This document shows, piece by piece, positions 44,604-55,942 of a stretch of 64,000 nt of DNA (positions are counted from its first letter, which is position 1; each line of letters opens with the position of its first letter). The position numbers were made by a program, and so were the translations under genes. This stretch comes from Volutella citrinella (Eukaryota > Ascomycota > Sordariomycetes > Hypocreales > Nectriaceae). The stretch covers positions 5,146,001-5,210,000 of the forward strand of contig JAWZSP010000002.1 of NCBI GenBank assembly GCA_034401135.1, written 5' to 3'. The notes under the pieces are model-generated. The model made no database searches and was not told the origin of the DNA. It saw only the letters and a list, made by a program, of their open reading frames with translations.

Positions 44604-45398
44604 CTACTCAGGCATTGTGCCGCTTGGCACCATCTGGGGCGGCCTCTGGTATTCTGCATCCTCCAGTGGTCGGTGCGTGAGCATATTGTATAATCCACAG
44701 AGTATAGACAAACCATAATACACCCACCCAGTGCTAGCCTTAGTGCATCCTTCGATTGGGGGAAATCCATCGCGGCCTCGCCCCGCGGATGTGCAGTTCT
44801 TGTCCAGTACCACACAGGCAACCTTTGGGTTCTCATCATTGGGGGCCCCTGATCTTACCCAGGTCTCGTATGTAGTCACCGTGTCCAAACACTTTTGATC
44901 CACGTACATACAGTAGTTGAATCTTGGGATGCCTTCCACATATGGATCGTCAGCACCCGGCCCATCGCGCTCCACGCTTCGATTCGCCGCCCATGTTTTG
45001 AAGTGTTCTCGGACGTCAGCCTTGGAAGCGCCGTCAAAGAGCTCTTTGTCCTCCATCGTGGTCCATTCTAGGCGACTGGAAAGAAGAGGTACAAGCTCGT
45101 ATTTTGTCAGGTGCGTGTCCATGGATACATTCAAGAACTCCAGGTAGCTCTCCCACTGCTCGTCGCTAGCATACGCGCAGCGATAGATGACGAAACCCCA
45201 TCGCTGAAAGGGGCTGTGTTGTAAGTCATAGACGACTCCTTGAAGCGTTTCCGACTCCCCACGAGGCGACCGGACCTGAAAGACATTCGCTGGGGTTGGT
45301 TCGATGCCCTCGGGGAGCTCCCGAATGCTGTTAATGAGAGGGGGAACTCGGGTGAGGTATCCCGGAAGACCATCGACGATGGAATATAGAGGGCGCAT
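44604..45398 (-). CDS. Uncharacterised fungal protein, 264 aa
   Basis: Single-exon frame from the ATG at 45398 (MRPLYSIVDGLPGYLTRVPP). The frame is open to 45539 upstream but without ATG. No signal peptide is evident. The C-terminal part has a moderately hydrophobic stretch (WVYYGLSILCGLYNML) before a polar tail; a few Cys occur (CMYVDQKC, ACVVLDKNC). The composition and long uninterrupted frame favour a real gene. I do not recognise a domain; function unknown. Confidence 0.65.
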   Translation of the reverse strand: MRPLYSIVDGLPGYLTRVPPLINSIRELPEGIEPTPANVFQVRSPRGESETLQGVVYDLQHSPFQRWGFVIYRCAYASDEQWESYLEFLNVSMDTHLTKYELVPLLSSRLEWTTMEDKELFDGASKADVREHFKTWAANRSVERDGPGADDPYVEGIPRFNYCMYVDQKCLDTVTTYETWVRSGAPNDENPKVACVVLDKNCTSAGRGRDGFPPIEGCTKASTGWVYYGLSILCGLYNMLTHRPLEDAEYQRPPQMVPSGTMPE

Positions 45399-46838
45399 TG
45401 TGCGTGCTGTGAGTGTCTTGGGGACGAACTGGAAGGGCGCAGGTGCCGATGGAGAAATGCTGCGATGCTGGCGAGAGGGCAGTAGAAAAGAAGAGACCAA
45501 GGTGGCTGGGCCTGGTGGGGGCCTAAGGCCGAGCCCCAAAAGTGGGTCGATGCTGCGGGAGCTGATGAAACACGAAACAATGGCGGAATGGGCGGCCCAA
45601 CCAATAGCTGCCTAAACGAGCTGAGAATTAGCGGGTCGACGACTTATAGGCGAGTCCGTTAGGCTACTTGCTTTATGTATTAGCCATTGGAAAACAGCGG
45701 ATAACTTAGTCATGGCGCGTTGAGCTAGTTGGTGATAGTGCTCAACACGGGGATTGTAATATTAGCGTCGACTAGGTATGAAGTTTGTATCGTATGTCAG
45801 GACTCACGCTAACCTAGGATGGGCGTCACGTCCAGTGGATTGTCCTCCAAGTATAGTTCCATCCCAATCCGTCGCTCTTCCTTGGTCTCCTCTGCAAGAG
45901 CAAGCAACCCGTGGTTCAAAGAGGCGTGCCCTGGCGCGTATAGCTATGCATTTGATGATTTGGTTGTTAAAAGATGCGCATTCTATAATATGACTCTTGC
46001 TTTCAGTTGCAAGTCGGGTGTAGGGTAGCAGCCTTCGACACTGGTTTTTGCAAAGGTTTCCCCAGGGTCTCCACGTAAATGCGGAAGGTTGAATATAAAA
46101 GGTAGCCTGAAGAAAGGGTGCCTAGATCTCAGTATTTCGGCCTACAGAATTATCTTCATACCAAAGATGTTGTAAATCCAGCTGCTTTGCATCGTTTGGA
46201 GCACTTTCATGATAAGTAGTAGGCGAATGTCAGAGTTTCTCCTCAACTGACAAGTACTCATCGTCAGGCATAGTGCCCAGTGGTACGGCATTCCATGCAA
46301 CTCGACTCTATCGTGAATTTCCTCTACTTTTTCCATAGGCTCGGCATTTGAGGCGCGGTCGAGAGCTATGTCTTGGCGTAGATAAATTCCGGGTCTAAGA
46401 GCGCACACACGACTTTGCCTGGCCATTGTGCTGCTCCGTGCGCTTTGTTTCCTTGGGTACATCCCTTTGTAAACCGGCAGGCTAAGCCCCGGGTGCATGT
46501 GAGAACTGAACAAGAGGGGGCTGAAAAGAGGGCCCTTCCAACTTACCAAGTACTGAGGCCAGACCAGGCGTTGTGTGTAGTTGGTCACTGGGCTTCAGCC
46601 GGCGTTTCTGTTTCCCCGAATACCCGCTCACCCCGCTCATTCGTCTCCGCAATTTCCCTTGAAAGCCTAGCCCAATCTTGCAATTCCCTAAACGTTTACC
46701 AGCTGAGTATTGCACTGTTTCACTGCCTCGCTTCGTCTCATTCCACTGCTCTCTGCCTCGATATTAACTGAAGCATTCGACCCCTACTATCCGCTCGAGT
46801 CCTGTCCCTGCGAGGGAAGGCAACTTCTACAACCAGCG
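45399..46838. other. Gene-poor stretch, 1.4 kb
   Basis: Divergent upstream region of the uncharacterised gene and the phosphoesterase. Frames within it are short and unconvincing. A 5' exon of the phosphoesterase (signal anchor) may hide near 46690-46800, but no ATG-containing exon can be fixed. Confidence 0.5.
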
Positions 46839-48508
46839 ATGTCATCCATGTCCCATGCTTCGACCGTCATTCCCCATCCAGTTGTCACGGATCTGACCGT
46901 TTGCGTCTTCTCTCCGACAGTCTCTCCCTCCACTTGCGAACTAGACCCTCAAAGATGGTACCGCATTGAGAAAGAGCTCTACCTATACACATCCCAGCAG
47001 AGTGCCTGGCTGTACATCTCGCGAGTGAATGAGGAAGAACTCACCGCCGAGGATTTGGTAGTTATGGATATTAGTGTTGATGAACAGCCTCTTCCACCTA
47101 GTCCGGGCTATTCATGGGAGAGCCGACCTGGCGGAATATGGGTGCTAAGAGGCAATTTCTCTGACATGACCAACCAGGTTGTGACAGAGGTGGATGTTCT
47201 CTTTGGTGCAGATGCGGTTGACCCACGACCACAATGGTCTCTTATGAGATCATCGGTCCGACTAAGCGGTCAGCCGGAGGGATTTGGTGCAAGACTCAGC
47301 GTACTCCACGGCAGGGCCAAGCCGAGACCAGATGCTCAGGCAGCTTTAAGAGTCAGGGAGGATGGCACATTCAAAATTGTGCAGATCTCTGACACGCACA
47401 TGGTTACTGGTGTCGGAGTATGCAGAGATGCTATTGATGCCCAAGGGGAAAATTTACCAGAGAGTGAGGCTGATGTACTTACGGTTGCCCTTATTAGAAG
47501 GGTCTTGGATGTCGAGAACCCAGATCTCGTGGTTCTTACAGGAGATCAGTTGCACCATGACATTCCGGACAGCCAAACTGCCCTCTTCAAGGTGGTTGCT
47601 CCTATCGTCGAGCGCTCAATCCCATTCGCAGCCGTCTTTGGCAATCATGATAGCGAGGGTATTCACGCATTATCACGTGAGTCAGTCGGTTTATGGGATT
47701 GCTTTGCTCGCAATTGTTGCGAATTCTCTTAAATGCTGGGTCTCAGACTGATATCTGTCTTATATTTGCTGACTATATCCTAGGTACTGCACAGATGTCA
47801 ATACTTCAGAACATGCCTCATAGCCTCTGTGAGCCAGGCCCAGAGCATGTTGATGGCATAGGCAACTTCTGCCTCCAGGTTCTGGCTCCCTCGCCGTCAC
47901 AGCTCCCATTATCGACTCTATATTTCCTGGACTCCCACGGTCAAATACCGAGCCAGACACACAACCCCGACTATGACCACATAAAGCAAAGCCAAATTGA
48001 TTGGTTCAATGACACTTCCCAAGCGCAGCGAAGCGCGCGTGAGAGCGGCGAGAATGACAACCGCTTCCATCTGTCTCTAGCTTTCCTGCATATCCCTCTT
48101 CCCGAATTCAGTGACCGTCATCTTAGAATTCGCAACGGCCATCGGATGGAGCCTTCTGAAGGCCCTAGCTTCAACTCACATTTCTATGATACTTTGGCCA
48201 AAGCAGGCGTATCTGCATTAGGCTGCGGGCACGATCATGTCAATGACTTTTGTGCTCTGCTGCCACAACACACGCCGCAAGATGGCGAAACAACCCCCCA
48301 GGCTCGCCCTTGGCTATGCTATGGAGGCGGCAGTGGATTTGGGGGATATTGTTCGTATGGTGGAATACGATATCACCGACGAATACGGGTTTGGGAACTC
48401 GATACGAATACTGGAAGCTTGAAGACTTGGAAGAGGGTCGAATATGCTATGAATAGGGTTGATGAGCTGGTTCTTGTGGAAAGTGGAGCGGTTGTTGATC
48501 CTTGGTAA
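46839..48508 (+). CDS. Calcineurin-like metallophosphoesterase (Dcr2/Sia1-like), about 520 aa
   Basis: Two exons, 46839-47676 and 47784-48508, with a 107-nt intron. Metallophosphoesterase motifs appear in order: QISDTH (D-x-H), LTGDQ (GD), FGNHD (GNH-D/E) and CGHDH. The N-terminal region VTDLTVCVFSP...WYRIEKELYLYTSQQSAWLYI matches fungal Dcr2-like phosphatases. The frame stays open upstream to 46710 through a hydrophobic stretch but has no ATG and a stop just before, so either 46839 is the start or a small upstream exon supplies a signal anchor. The family dephosphorylates proteins or small phosphoesters using two metal ions. Confidence 0.87.
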
Positions 48509-48828
48509 TGGAGAAACCACACATCCTACGGATAACTCTAAAACGCCACCAAATTACATGTGGTGACGTTGTTACTAAGATGCATGGAAAGGTGTCTAAG
48601 TCGTCTAAATGGAAAGTTCTCAATAAACCAAAGTTAACCAGCGAAAGCAGAGGAAGTCAGCTGAATTTTGCAAAATCTGGTTTGAAAACATCGAATAACT
48701 GATTGCAACCCGGCTGTGTGAAGCTTGTGGTTAGTAAGATGTCGTACCTAGCCGGAGACATCGGGACCGAGCCTGAAATGATCCAGACTATGCCTGACGT
48801 TCAGCTAGGCAGGAAGTTTAGGAGCAGT
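48509..48828. other. Intergenic stretch, 0.3 kb
   Basis: No gene is seen. It contains a 32-nt sequence at 48534-48566 that recurs at 51035-51066 with two differences. Confidence 0.5.
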
Positions 48829-51184
48829 TCAAACCAAGTCTAAGATCCCTTCAGCCTTTTCGTCAGTTTCATTCTTCCCTATCAGCTCTTGTATTTCTCC
48901 CCTTAATATACTAGCCTCCTCATCCCGACCAGAGAGTCGAACCCAGCCGTCCAGAACATTCATAAACTCAACAACCCAAGAATATTATACTCCCTAATGA
49001 TCTATAACCTTCTGTATTGCCTATTGCATAGCCTGCTCTGCAACCTCGGTCCTTTCTTGGTTATGCTGACTGTGGGAAATAATTTTCAGCGATTCTATCC
49101 TTTCTATAATTCTCCATATGGAAGATAGTCAACAAGCCCGTGCAACACACAGCCTGATATATATATAATAGAAACCATAGTAAATTTCATAGTAGATGTT
49201 ATACCTAATATCTTAACCACAGTGTTAGTCCGTAATGAGTCATAATTAGCATTTAATAGATGCAGTAAATAGCGGCCTTCTTGTCTATTAAGGTCTCTGC
49301 ACTACTAAAGGTTGTAAGAAGGTTATGATAAACTCATGTACTTTAGAGTTTCCAACCTTTATAGCCGCAGGCGCAAGGACAAAGTTATCTATACCGGATG
49401 ACCCAACGCCAGGCTTACGCCAGCTATATTATAATGCCTTTCCCCTAGCTTCTCGTTAAGTAAGTAGCTAAGTAAGTAACTAAGCCAGCAGCTAAGTAAG
49501 CCAACGCCCGCATATACATATACTTCTCCCGCCTAACGACCTCGAGATGCTACTAATCAACGCTCCCTTTATCTCTGAAGAGGGTCTTCTCTTAGAGAAA
49601 ACGATTAACTTTAAGCTGCCAGCTAAAAGCCCGAACCTATGAAATATCCTAACTAATATATAATCTGACGAGGTGCTGATATTTCTCTTGATATTTAGAT
49701 ATAATTTAATAGGTAAGGAAGTCAGTATGGAGGCTAAGGAAAGCATCTACTTCCTATAGATAGGAAATAAAGGCCTGAAGAAGGATATCCTTTCTAAGAT
49801 CAGGGAGAAGAACGGTAATTGGCTGAAGAAGCTGGTGGAAGTGGCGGAGAAGCTGCAGAAGAAGGCACGCAACAAGCAGCGATAGGGCTGTTGGCAAGCA
49901 GAACCAAGGTTCAGTATGGAGGACCTAGGAGATATATATACGCCTAGCTTGATAGGGCAATTTAAACCACTAGTCGCCTTATCTGTTAAAATTTCACAAT
50001 TCGTAGTATCACAATTATGTTCCCTCGTAGAGGGATAATTCTCTATATATATCTCATAGCCTTCAAGTAGCAAACAGACCTCTAGCGCCATCTCCTCTAC
50101 TTTGTCAAAGCGCCCCTGCCTGTTCAAATTATGCGCTAGGTTGAGCATCACCCGTGGAGTACTGAGTCTAGGAAAGCCTCCGAACTGAGCAAGGATATCC
50201 CGAAGACACCGTTCTTCTTCAAGATAACTTATAACCACGCGCTTCATATAATCGAGACGAACAGACACAGCGAGTCGACTCAATGTTCCAAGCTCGCTAT
50301 TAAAAATATCAGTAGTGCATTTCCAAATTTGCACCATAGCCTGACCAAGATATCCCGGGTCGAGTTCACCCAGGAGCCAACATATTTGGCCCCAAGGATG
50401 CCCTTTCCTAGTAACTGTTGCAGACATGCTTTTGATATAGAAACATAGAGAGTAAGCCACAAGGGGGAGCCCGCTTTGTATTAGGTGGATGAACACTTCG
50501 AGAAAGCAAGCTAAGGTTCGGGGATGCTCTGCTCGGAGGATTTGTTCGACAAGAGCAGAAGCTTTGGAAAGAGCGCGGCGGAACTCCACTAGCAAACCTC
50601 TTTTGACAAGCATAGTAGCAGTAAAGCAGAACGAGTCGAAATCGCTACATAGGGTATTATCCAGCTGGGCACCAGTTGGGCTGAGGAGGTTCTCATGCTC
50701 GTCGAAGATCATATTTCGACAGGATAATTCGAAATATGCCTTTACATTCTTAAAAGGATTCTCAGAAGTCAGTAGGTCCTGAGGCGGAGACAGTGTGTGT
50801 GGGTCCGAGAAGAATATTCCGAGGTTATTCGAATTGAGCTGGGAAGCGAACCCGTTGTTGGCGACTATCTGACTGAAGTCGCTAGCGGAATCTGGGTTAA
50901 CGTGATTTAGCAGTCAGCGAATTTATGAACATTGCAAAGTCAACCTTACCTTTGAGCTGCCGACCATGTCGCTTCACAAAGCGCTGGCACCATTTATAGC
51001 AAACAGTCGGTGAGGGGGAGTCACCAATGTGGTCAACTCTAAACGCCACCAAATTGCATGTGGTGAGCAATATTGGCACTGAGGCGTATTGACGGGGGTG
51101 CCAAGGCGTTTTGCATTGAGGTGTCCATCTCTGCCGGATTCTATCGGACCTGTGCAAGGGTAATGCGGGCGGCACAACGAACAC
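48829..51184 (-). pseudogene. Clr5-domain-type protein gene split by transposon-like repeat A
   Basis: Coding pieces run on the minus strand. An upstream exon ends in KWCQRFVKRHGRQLK (about 51034-50950); a 5' splice at GTAAGG and acceptor CAG near 50887 lead to DSASDFSQIVANNG and on through YFELSCRNMIFDEHENLLSP to EGYEIYIENY. At 50034 the repeat begins. Beyond it, from about 49106, the same protein resumes (RIIERIESLKIISHSQ, then FMNVLDGW and ILRGEIQELIG) to TGA at 48829. The distal piece has in-frame TAG, TAG and TAA at expected Gln/Trp/Gln sites, all RIP-type changes. As it stands the frame runs about 95 codons into the element to a stop at 49747. The 5' start is not determined. Family name is from remembered fungal homologues. 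Confidence 0.7.
49115..50034 (+). mobile_element. Transposon-like repeat, copy A (best preserved), 920 bp
   Basis: It is bounded by the 9-bp direct repeat ATAATTCTC (49106-49114 and 50035-50043), a target-site duplication inside the Clr5-type gene. The right end is the hairpin CCCTCGTAGAGGG. No long terminal inverted repeat is visible. A lysine-rich coding remnant reads ESIYFL, stop, IGNKGLKKDILSKIREKN and on to ARNKQR (about 49740-49892, plus strand). Nine-bp duplications are typical of Mutator-like DNA elements, but the family is not established. Confidence 0.8.
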
Positions 51185-51770
51185 CCTACGTCGCTACAGC
51201 TGAGTCCGGGGGAAGGGGGTGGAGGCCTTGGTTGATTCGTTCGCCTACTCGATTGCTGGCTGGTTGGTTGGGATTCTGCATGTGAGAGGGACTCCAGTGT
51301 GTAGGGTGGTTGGTGCCCTCTATAGGTACCCAGCGCCGGTGAGGCGTACCTGAGGTCAAGTTGGTTCGACGGACGATCCTCGCAAGTCGGGTCACTGGTG
51401 GCGGGAAGGAGGGCAAATATCAACAGGAAGCAGTGATTGAATAGATGCTGGGACGGACTGCGAAGACAACAGCAGTGATGGCATAAGACTTTTTGGTAAA
51501 ATTTAGTCTGATTAAGACTGTTTAAATGCGCACAACACTTCATCAACATTAACGTTGAGGTACCTTGGCTGGATGTCGCGGTCACGCGGTGTCCTTGCAT
51601 TTGCACCGAAGTGTCCTTGCATTAAGATGTCTATTTATCCCGAATTCTTTCTACGCGATCCCCCACGAGCGTATATTTTACTTCTTTTTAACCCCCTTTT
51701 TTCCCTACTTTTTTTTACTCTTAACTTAACTACTTTCTACTTAGTTCTGCCCTAATATCTATCTAGATCT
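51185..51770. other. Intergenic stretch, 0.6 kb
   Basis: Flank between the Clr5-type relic and repeat copy B. No gene is supported; it contains a short duplication GTGTCCTTGCATT near 51589 and 51611. Confidence 0.5.
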
Positions 51771-51853
51771 ATCCTTTTTAAGATTATAGAAGATAGTTAA
51801 CAAGCCCGTGTAACACACAGCCTGATATATATATAATAGAAACCCTTTTTAAG

Positions 51854-52723
51854 ATTATAAAAGATAGTTAATAAGCTTATATAATACACAGCCTGATATA
51901 TATATAATAGAAATTATAGTAAATTTTATAATAGATATTATACTTAATATCTTAACTATAATATTAGTTTATAATAAGTTATAATTAGTATTTAATAAAT
52001 ATAATAAATAGCAGCCTTTTTATTTATTAAGGTCTCTATACTATTAAAAGTTATAAGAAGATTATAATAAACTTATATATTTTAAAATTTCTAATCTTTA
52101 TAATTATAAGTATAAAGACAAAGTTTTTTATACTAAATAACTTAATACTAGGCTTATATTAGTTATATTATAATACCTTTCCCTGAGCTTTTTTAAAAAG
52201 TGCCTTATTAAGTAAGTAGCTAAGTAAGCTAATACCTATATATATATATATATATATATATACTTCTCTTACTTACTATTAATAACTTTAAGATACTATT
52301 AATTAATACTCCCTTTATTTTTAAAAAAGGTCTTTATTTAAAAAAAATAATTAACTTTAAGCTACTAGCTAAAAGCTTAAACTTATAAAATATCCTAACT
52401 AATATATAATCTAATAAAATACTAATATCTTTTTTAATATTTAGATATAGATTAATAAGTATAAATAATATAAAAGCTAAAAAAAATATCTACTTTCTAT
52501 AGATAGGAAATAAAGGCTTAAAAAAGAATATCCTTTTTAAGATTAAAAAGAAGAATAGTAATTAAGTAAAGAAGCTAATAAAAGTAGTAAAGAAGTTGTA
52601 GAAGAAGGTATATAATAAGTAGCAATAGGAGCCTAGCTTAATAGAGCAATTTAAACTACTAGTCGCCTTATCTATTAAAATTTCACAATTCGTAGTATTA
52701 TAATTATATTCCCTTATAGAGGG
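51854..52723 (+). mobile_element. Transposon-like repeat, copy B (RIP-mutated), with duplicated left end
   Basis: Full-length homologue of copy A; nearly every difference is C-to-T or G-to-A in copy B. The right flank CTCTTTAAG (52724-52732) matches the left flank CTTTTTAAG (51845-51853) except one C-to-T, again a 9-bp target duplication. The left flank plus the first 62 bp of the element are present a second time just upstream (51774-51844). Confidence 0.8.
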
Positions 52724-52888
52724 CTCTTTAAGGTTATAATACTAATATAAATAACTCCTACTTAAGCTAGATAAGAAGCCGACTTCAGTTTAGCTTTATA
52801 GTAAAATTAAGCAGCTTTCAACTAGCCTACTGACAACTGTCTACTAATATCTAGTAGGTCTGTCTATACAAGCTTTCCTCGTTGAGAT

Positions 52889-53970
52889 TTACAGTAGATA
52901 TGCTCTTTTAGCTGAACTGCTAAAAATCATCTGACAATCGTCATCAGTTAGACTGAACTCGGACGCCATCCGCTGAACAAGCCGACTCCATTTCTCCCAT
53001 CCATTGCCATGCTCAATCCCCAGCTCACAGATGGGCCAATCGCTGCCCCAAAGAATGCGAGAAGGGCCAAAGTCTTCCAAGATTGCACCGAGCCACGGCT
53101 TCATGATGTCGAAAACTGCAGCAGCATCCTGGCCACGCAGAGACTCTGACATCTGCGTCAAGCCCCCAGATAACTTGATGTAGACCTGAGGTACCTTGCT
53201 CATCCGGTGAATAGCTGTTTGCCAAATCTCGAAGGCATTGTCCGAGACTCCTTGGCCAAGTCCCAGATCCGGTTTGCAGAGATGGTCTGAGAAGGCTTGG
53301 TTAGCTATGTGCATCTCAAAAGTTGAGACCAAATCACAATACTTAATATGAAGACTGTCTTTTCATGCTCTGGCACGTGTTGATGTACCATTTCGATCAT
53401 CTGCGATGCGTTACGTAGTTGGTCATTACCCGACCGAGATTGATCGACTGCAATCTCAAACACATATTTCCTCCGACCAAGAAGCTTCATACTGTCGATG
53501 AAATCATCGGCCAGCATTGCCTCCGCAGGCTTATCCTGTAATAAGTATCTGAATCCTTTGACCTTGGGCCAAGCTTGTCCAGCTGCTTCCTGAGCGAGAG
53601 CGAGGTATTTTTGCATTGCTTCAACGCCGCTTGCGACAGGAGCCCAAGGGATAATCCCGAGGCATAGTTCCTTGTCCTCTGAGGTGTGGCCCTCACCCTC
53701 AAGAGGCTCTCCCAAGGCGATTCGCTTCAAGAAGCGAATTTCTTGCAGCGGACCCTCCCAGCCGAATGCTTCAAGATTGTTTGTCCTGTCCACTTCAACG
53801 AAGACGAATCCCTGCAGGGAGTTGGGTAGCCCTGTCGCCTTTCTATACTCGGAAACGGACTTTTGGCTGTTGAACGGGCCATCGGGAGAGTAGATACTCA
53901 GGCTCGTCATTTCGGAAGCAGGCCAGAGGTGAACATGGGCGTCAATGATTGGAATGTCGTCCTGAAACAT
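52889..53970 (-). CDS. Amidohydrolase-2 family metal-dependent hydrolase (sugar lactonase candidate), 341 aa
   Basis: Two exons on the minus strand, 53970-53343 and 53286-52889; the intron has donor GTATTG. The metal-binding motif D-A-H-V-H-L-W is at residues 10-16. Further barrel signatures are KGFRYLLQ, ILNDHLCKPDLG (across the splice) and ILWGSDWPI near the C-terminus. This TIM-barrel group includes fucono- and rhamnono-lactonases. No signal peptide. The ATG at 53970 has a good context; an in-frame ATG at 54027 would add 19 residues. The neighbouring sugar permease and rhamnonate dehydratase-like gene make a sugar-lactone substrate plausible. Confidence 0.85.
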
Positions 53971-54355
53971 GGTGCCATAGAATATTCGCAAGTCTTCGGC
54001 AATCGCAGATTCTTTACGACTTGTCATGTCGTCTTGAAACACGCCGCGGGTGTCGTCTATTTATAGCTGTGGCTGTAGCACAGGCACCAATGGTCATTTG
54101 CTGGCATCCCATTGAGGGAATTTCTCCCGGCAGACTCTTGCATCTAGTCTTCCAACCAGAAAGCTACTAGTCATTACTATTACTCACCTCTAGAAGTGCA
54201 CGATTACATACGTTCTCTCTTCAACACTAAGGTGAGCCGTGTTGGCATTAGCTTGAGTGTTATTATTCTACTGCAGGCGAAGTTTTTGGTACACGAGCTA
54301 AACGATTGTATTAGGAGGTAGATAAATGTCAAGGTTTGAGAGGTGCAAGTGGCAA
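53971..54355. other. Intergenic stretch, 0.4 kb
   Basis: Upstream of the amidohydrolase and 3' of the sugar permease; no gene is seen. Confidence 0.55.
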
Positions 54356-55942
54356 TCACTCAATCTTGTAGTCCTTGAACTCGCGAGTAGGCACCTTGCG
54401 CTCAAACATGATGTCAAGTTCCTCGAATGTGCGACCGCGACACTCGGGAAGGCGGAAGTAGCACCAAATGCAAGACAGAAGCGAGATGCTACCGTACACA
54501 AGGCCAGTCTTGGCGCCCAAGTTGGCCTCCGTTGTGTTGATGAGGTAAGGGCTCGCAACGTTGTACACAATTCCCAGCGTTGAGTAGGCCATCAGGGAGA
54601 TGGCGACGGTGTGGCTGCGGAGCCGAGTCGCCGAAGTCTCGGAGAAGATGACATAGGCGACGGGGCCGACGGTGAGGAAGTAGAAAAAGAACCAGACGAT
54701 GAGAATGCCCGCCTCGGCGTTGACGATTGCATCGCGCCTAGGTGCAATTCCCAAGAAGCCGACGAGCAGCATGAGGAAGGTGAGGATGCACAGTCCGCCA
54801 AAGTACAGGGTGCGACGGCCATAGCGGGGAATGAGAAAGAAGGAGAGACAAGTTCCGACAAATCCAAGGGAGGTCATGCCAACATTGAGGTTGAAAGCCT
54901 CCTTGGTAGGAAGACCGGCAGCCTGGAAGAAGACAACGGCATAGAATGGAAGTGACAGACCGCAGAGAATCTGGATGGACCATGCCATGGCAGAGATCTC
55001 AGTGCGGCGAAGATTAGTGCCTTTGAAGCAGTCCCAATAGCTGGCCTCGGTGCGGTCTAGCATCTCGCGCTCGTTTGTTCGCTGAATCAGAGCAAGCATC
55101 TGCTCGATGTTGACCTTGTCAGGCCTGCTGATGAGCTTATGGAGCGCGGCTTCAGCCTCTTGGTGCTTGCCCTTGCGGACGAGCCAATATGGAGACTCTG
55201 GCGCAAAGAAGATGTAGCTTCCGATGAGGACAGGCCATACCCATTGGATGGCAAAGGGGATCTTGTAGCCCCATTCAGTGTTGTTGCTCTCCATTCCAGC
55301 AAGCACGCCAGTAGAGATGAGCTGGCCAGTCGACCAGCACAAGTTGACATAGGCCGTGAGGATGCCACGCAGGCGGAGAGGTGTTATTTCAGAGGCATAG
55401 GTTGGTGCGAGGGATGTCAGGATGCCCCAGACAACACCGCACAGCATCTGGCCGGCCAGGAGGATGTCCCTGTTCTCGGCGAAGAAGACAATGAAGATGA
55501 ATCCAGTTATGAGAACAAGGCATCCAATAAGCGTCTTCTTTCGTCCATAGCGCTCCGAAAGAGTGCCCTGGATGGCACCACCGACGACACGACCAACAGG
55601 CGAGCTCATGGCCAATGCTGTCTGCCACGGAGCGGGAATATGCCAGGTGCCGTCGCCGAGTGGCTGGCCATACTTGCGCTGAAAAGTGGGCAGTCCGTAC
55701 AAGTTGGTGATGAGGTTGGAGTCGTAGCCGTCCATGATGATGCAGACACAGAAGAGGACTGCCCAGATGACGGCCTTGCGCCAGGTTTGGAAGACTTCGC
55801 CGAGGGGTAGGTCATGCTCCAAGGCGGTGGCCTCATTGGCAGCATGCTCAAAATGCTTGAGGTCGACCTCGTTCTTGGAGACGTGATTGAGGTCGCCAGT
55901 CTCGGGTGCCGCTTTGGCGCCGTCGGCGTGTTTGTTGGTCAT
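54356..55942 (-). CDS. MFS sugar transporter, alpha-glucoside:H+ symporter type, 528 aa
   Basis: Single exon from the ATG at 55942. Twelve membrane segments are visible. Sugar-porter signatures: GRVVGGAIQGTLSERYGRKK after segment 2, PESPYWLVRKGK before the central loop, and PECRGRTFEELDIMFE at the C-terminus. The long N-terminal cytoplasmic tail and DGYDSNLITNLYGLP fit the fungal maltose/alpha-glucoside permease group. It imports sugars, and some members import sugar acids, at the plasma membrane. It is divergent from the FMN-dependent oxidase; the shared 635-bp region suggests co-regulation. It is intron-free, unlike its neighbours. Confidence 0.93.
   Translation of the reverse strand: MTNKHADGAKAAPETGDLNHVSKNEVDLKHFEHAANEATALEHDLPLGEVFQTWRKAVIWAVLFCVCIIMDGYDSNLITNLYGLPTFQRKYGQPLGDGTWHIPAPWQTALAMSSPVGRVVGGAIQGTLSERYGRKKTLIGCLVLITGFIFIVFFAENRDILLAGQMLCGVVWGILTSLAPTYASEITPLRLRGILTAYVNLCWSTGQLISTGVLAGMESNNTEWGYKIPFAIQWVWPVLIGSYIFFAPESPYWLVRKGKHQEAEAALHKLISRPDKVNIEQMLALIQRTNEREMLDRTEASYWDCFKGTNLRRTEISAMAWSIQILCGLSLPFYAVVFFQAAGLPTKEAFNLNVGMTSLGFVGTCLSFFLIPRYGRRTLYFGGLCILTFLMLLVGFLGIAPRRDAIVNAEAGILIVWFFFYFLTVGPVAYVIFSETSATRLRSHTVAISLMAYSTLGIVYNVASPYLINTTEANLGAKTGLVYGSISLLSCIWCYFRLPECRGRTFEELDIMFERKVPTREFKDYKIE

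Noticed and set aside
46142..46588. Minus-strand frame of 148 codons in the gene-poor region
   Set aside because: No recognisable domain, atypical composition, no splice-linked neighbours.
50974..51606. Minus-strand frame of 210 codons
   Set aside because: Out of phase with the Clr5-type exon it overlaps, low-complexity, and crosses sequence that shows no coding bias.
54611..55810. Long plus-strand frames opposite the sugar transporter
   Set aside because: Codon-shadow of a strongly supported single-exon membrane protein; acidic/low-complexity translation.
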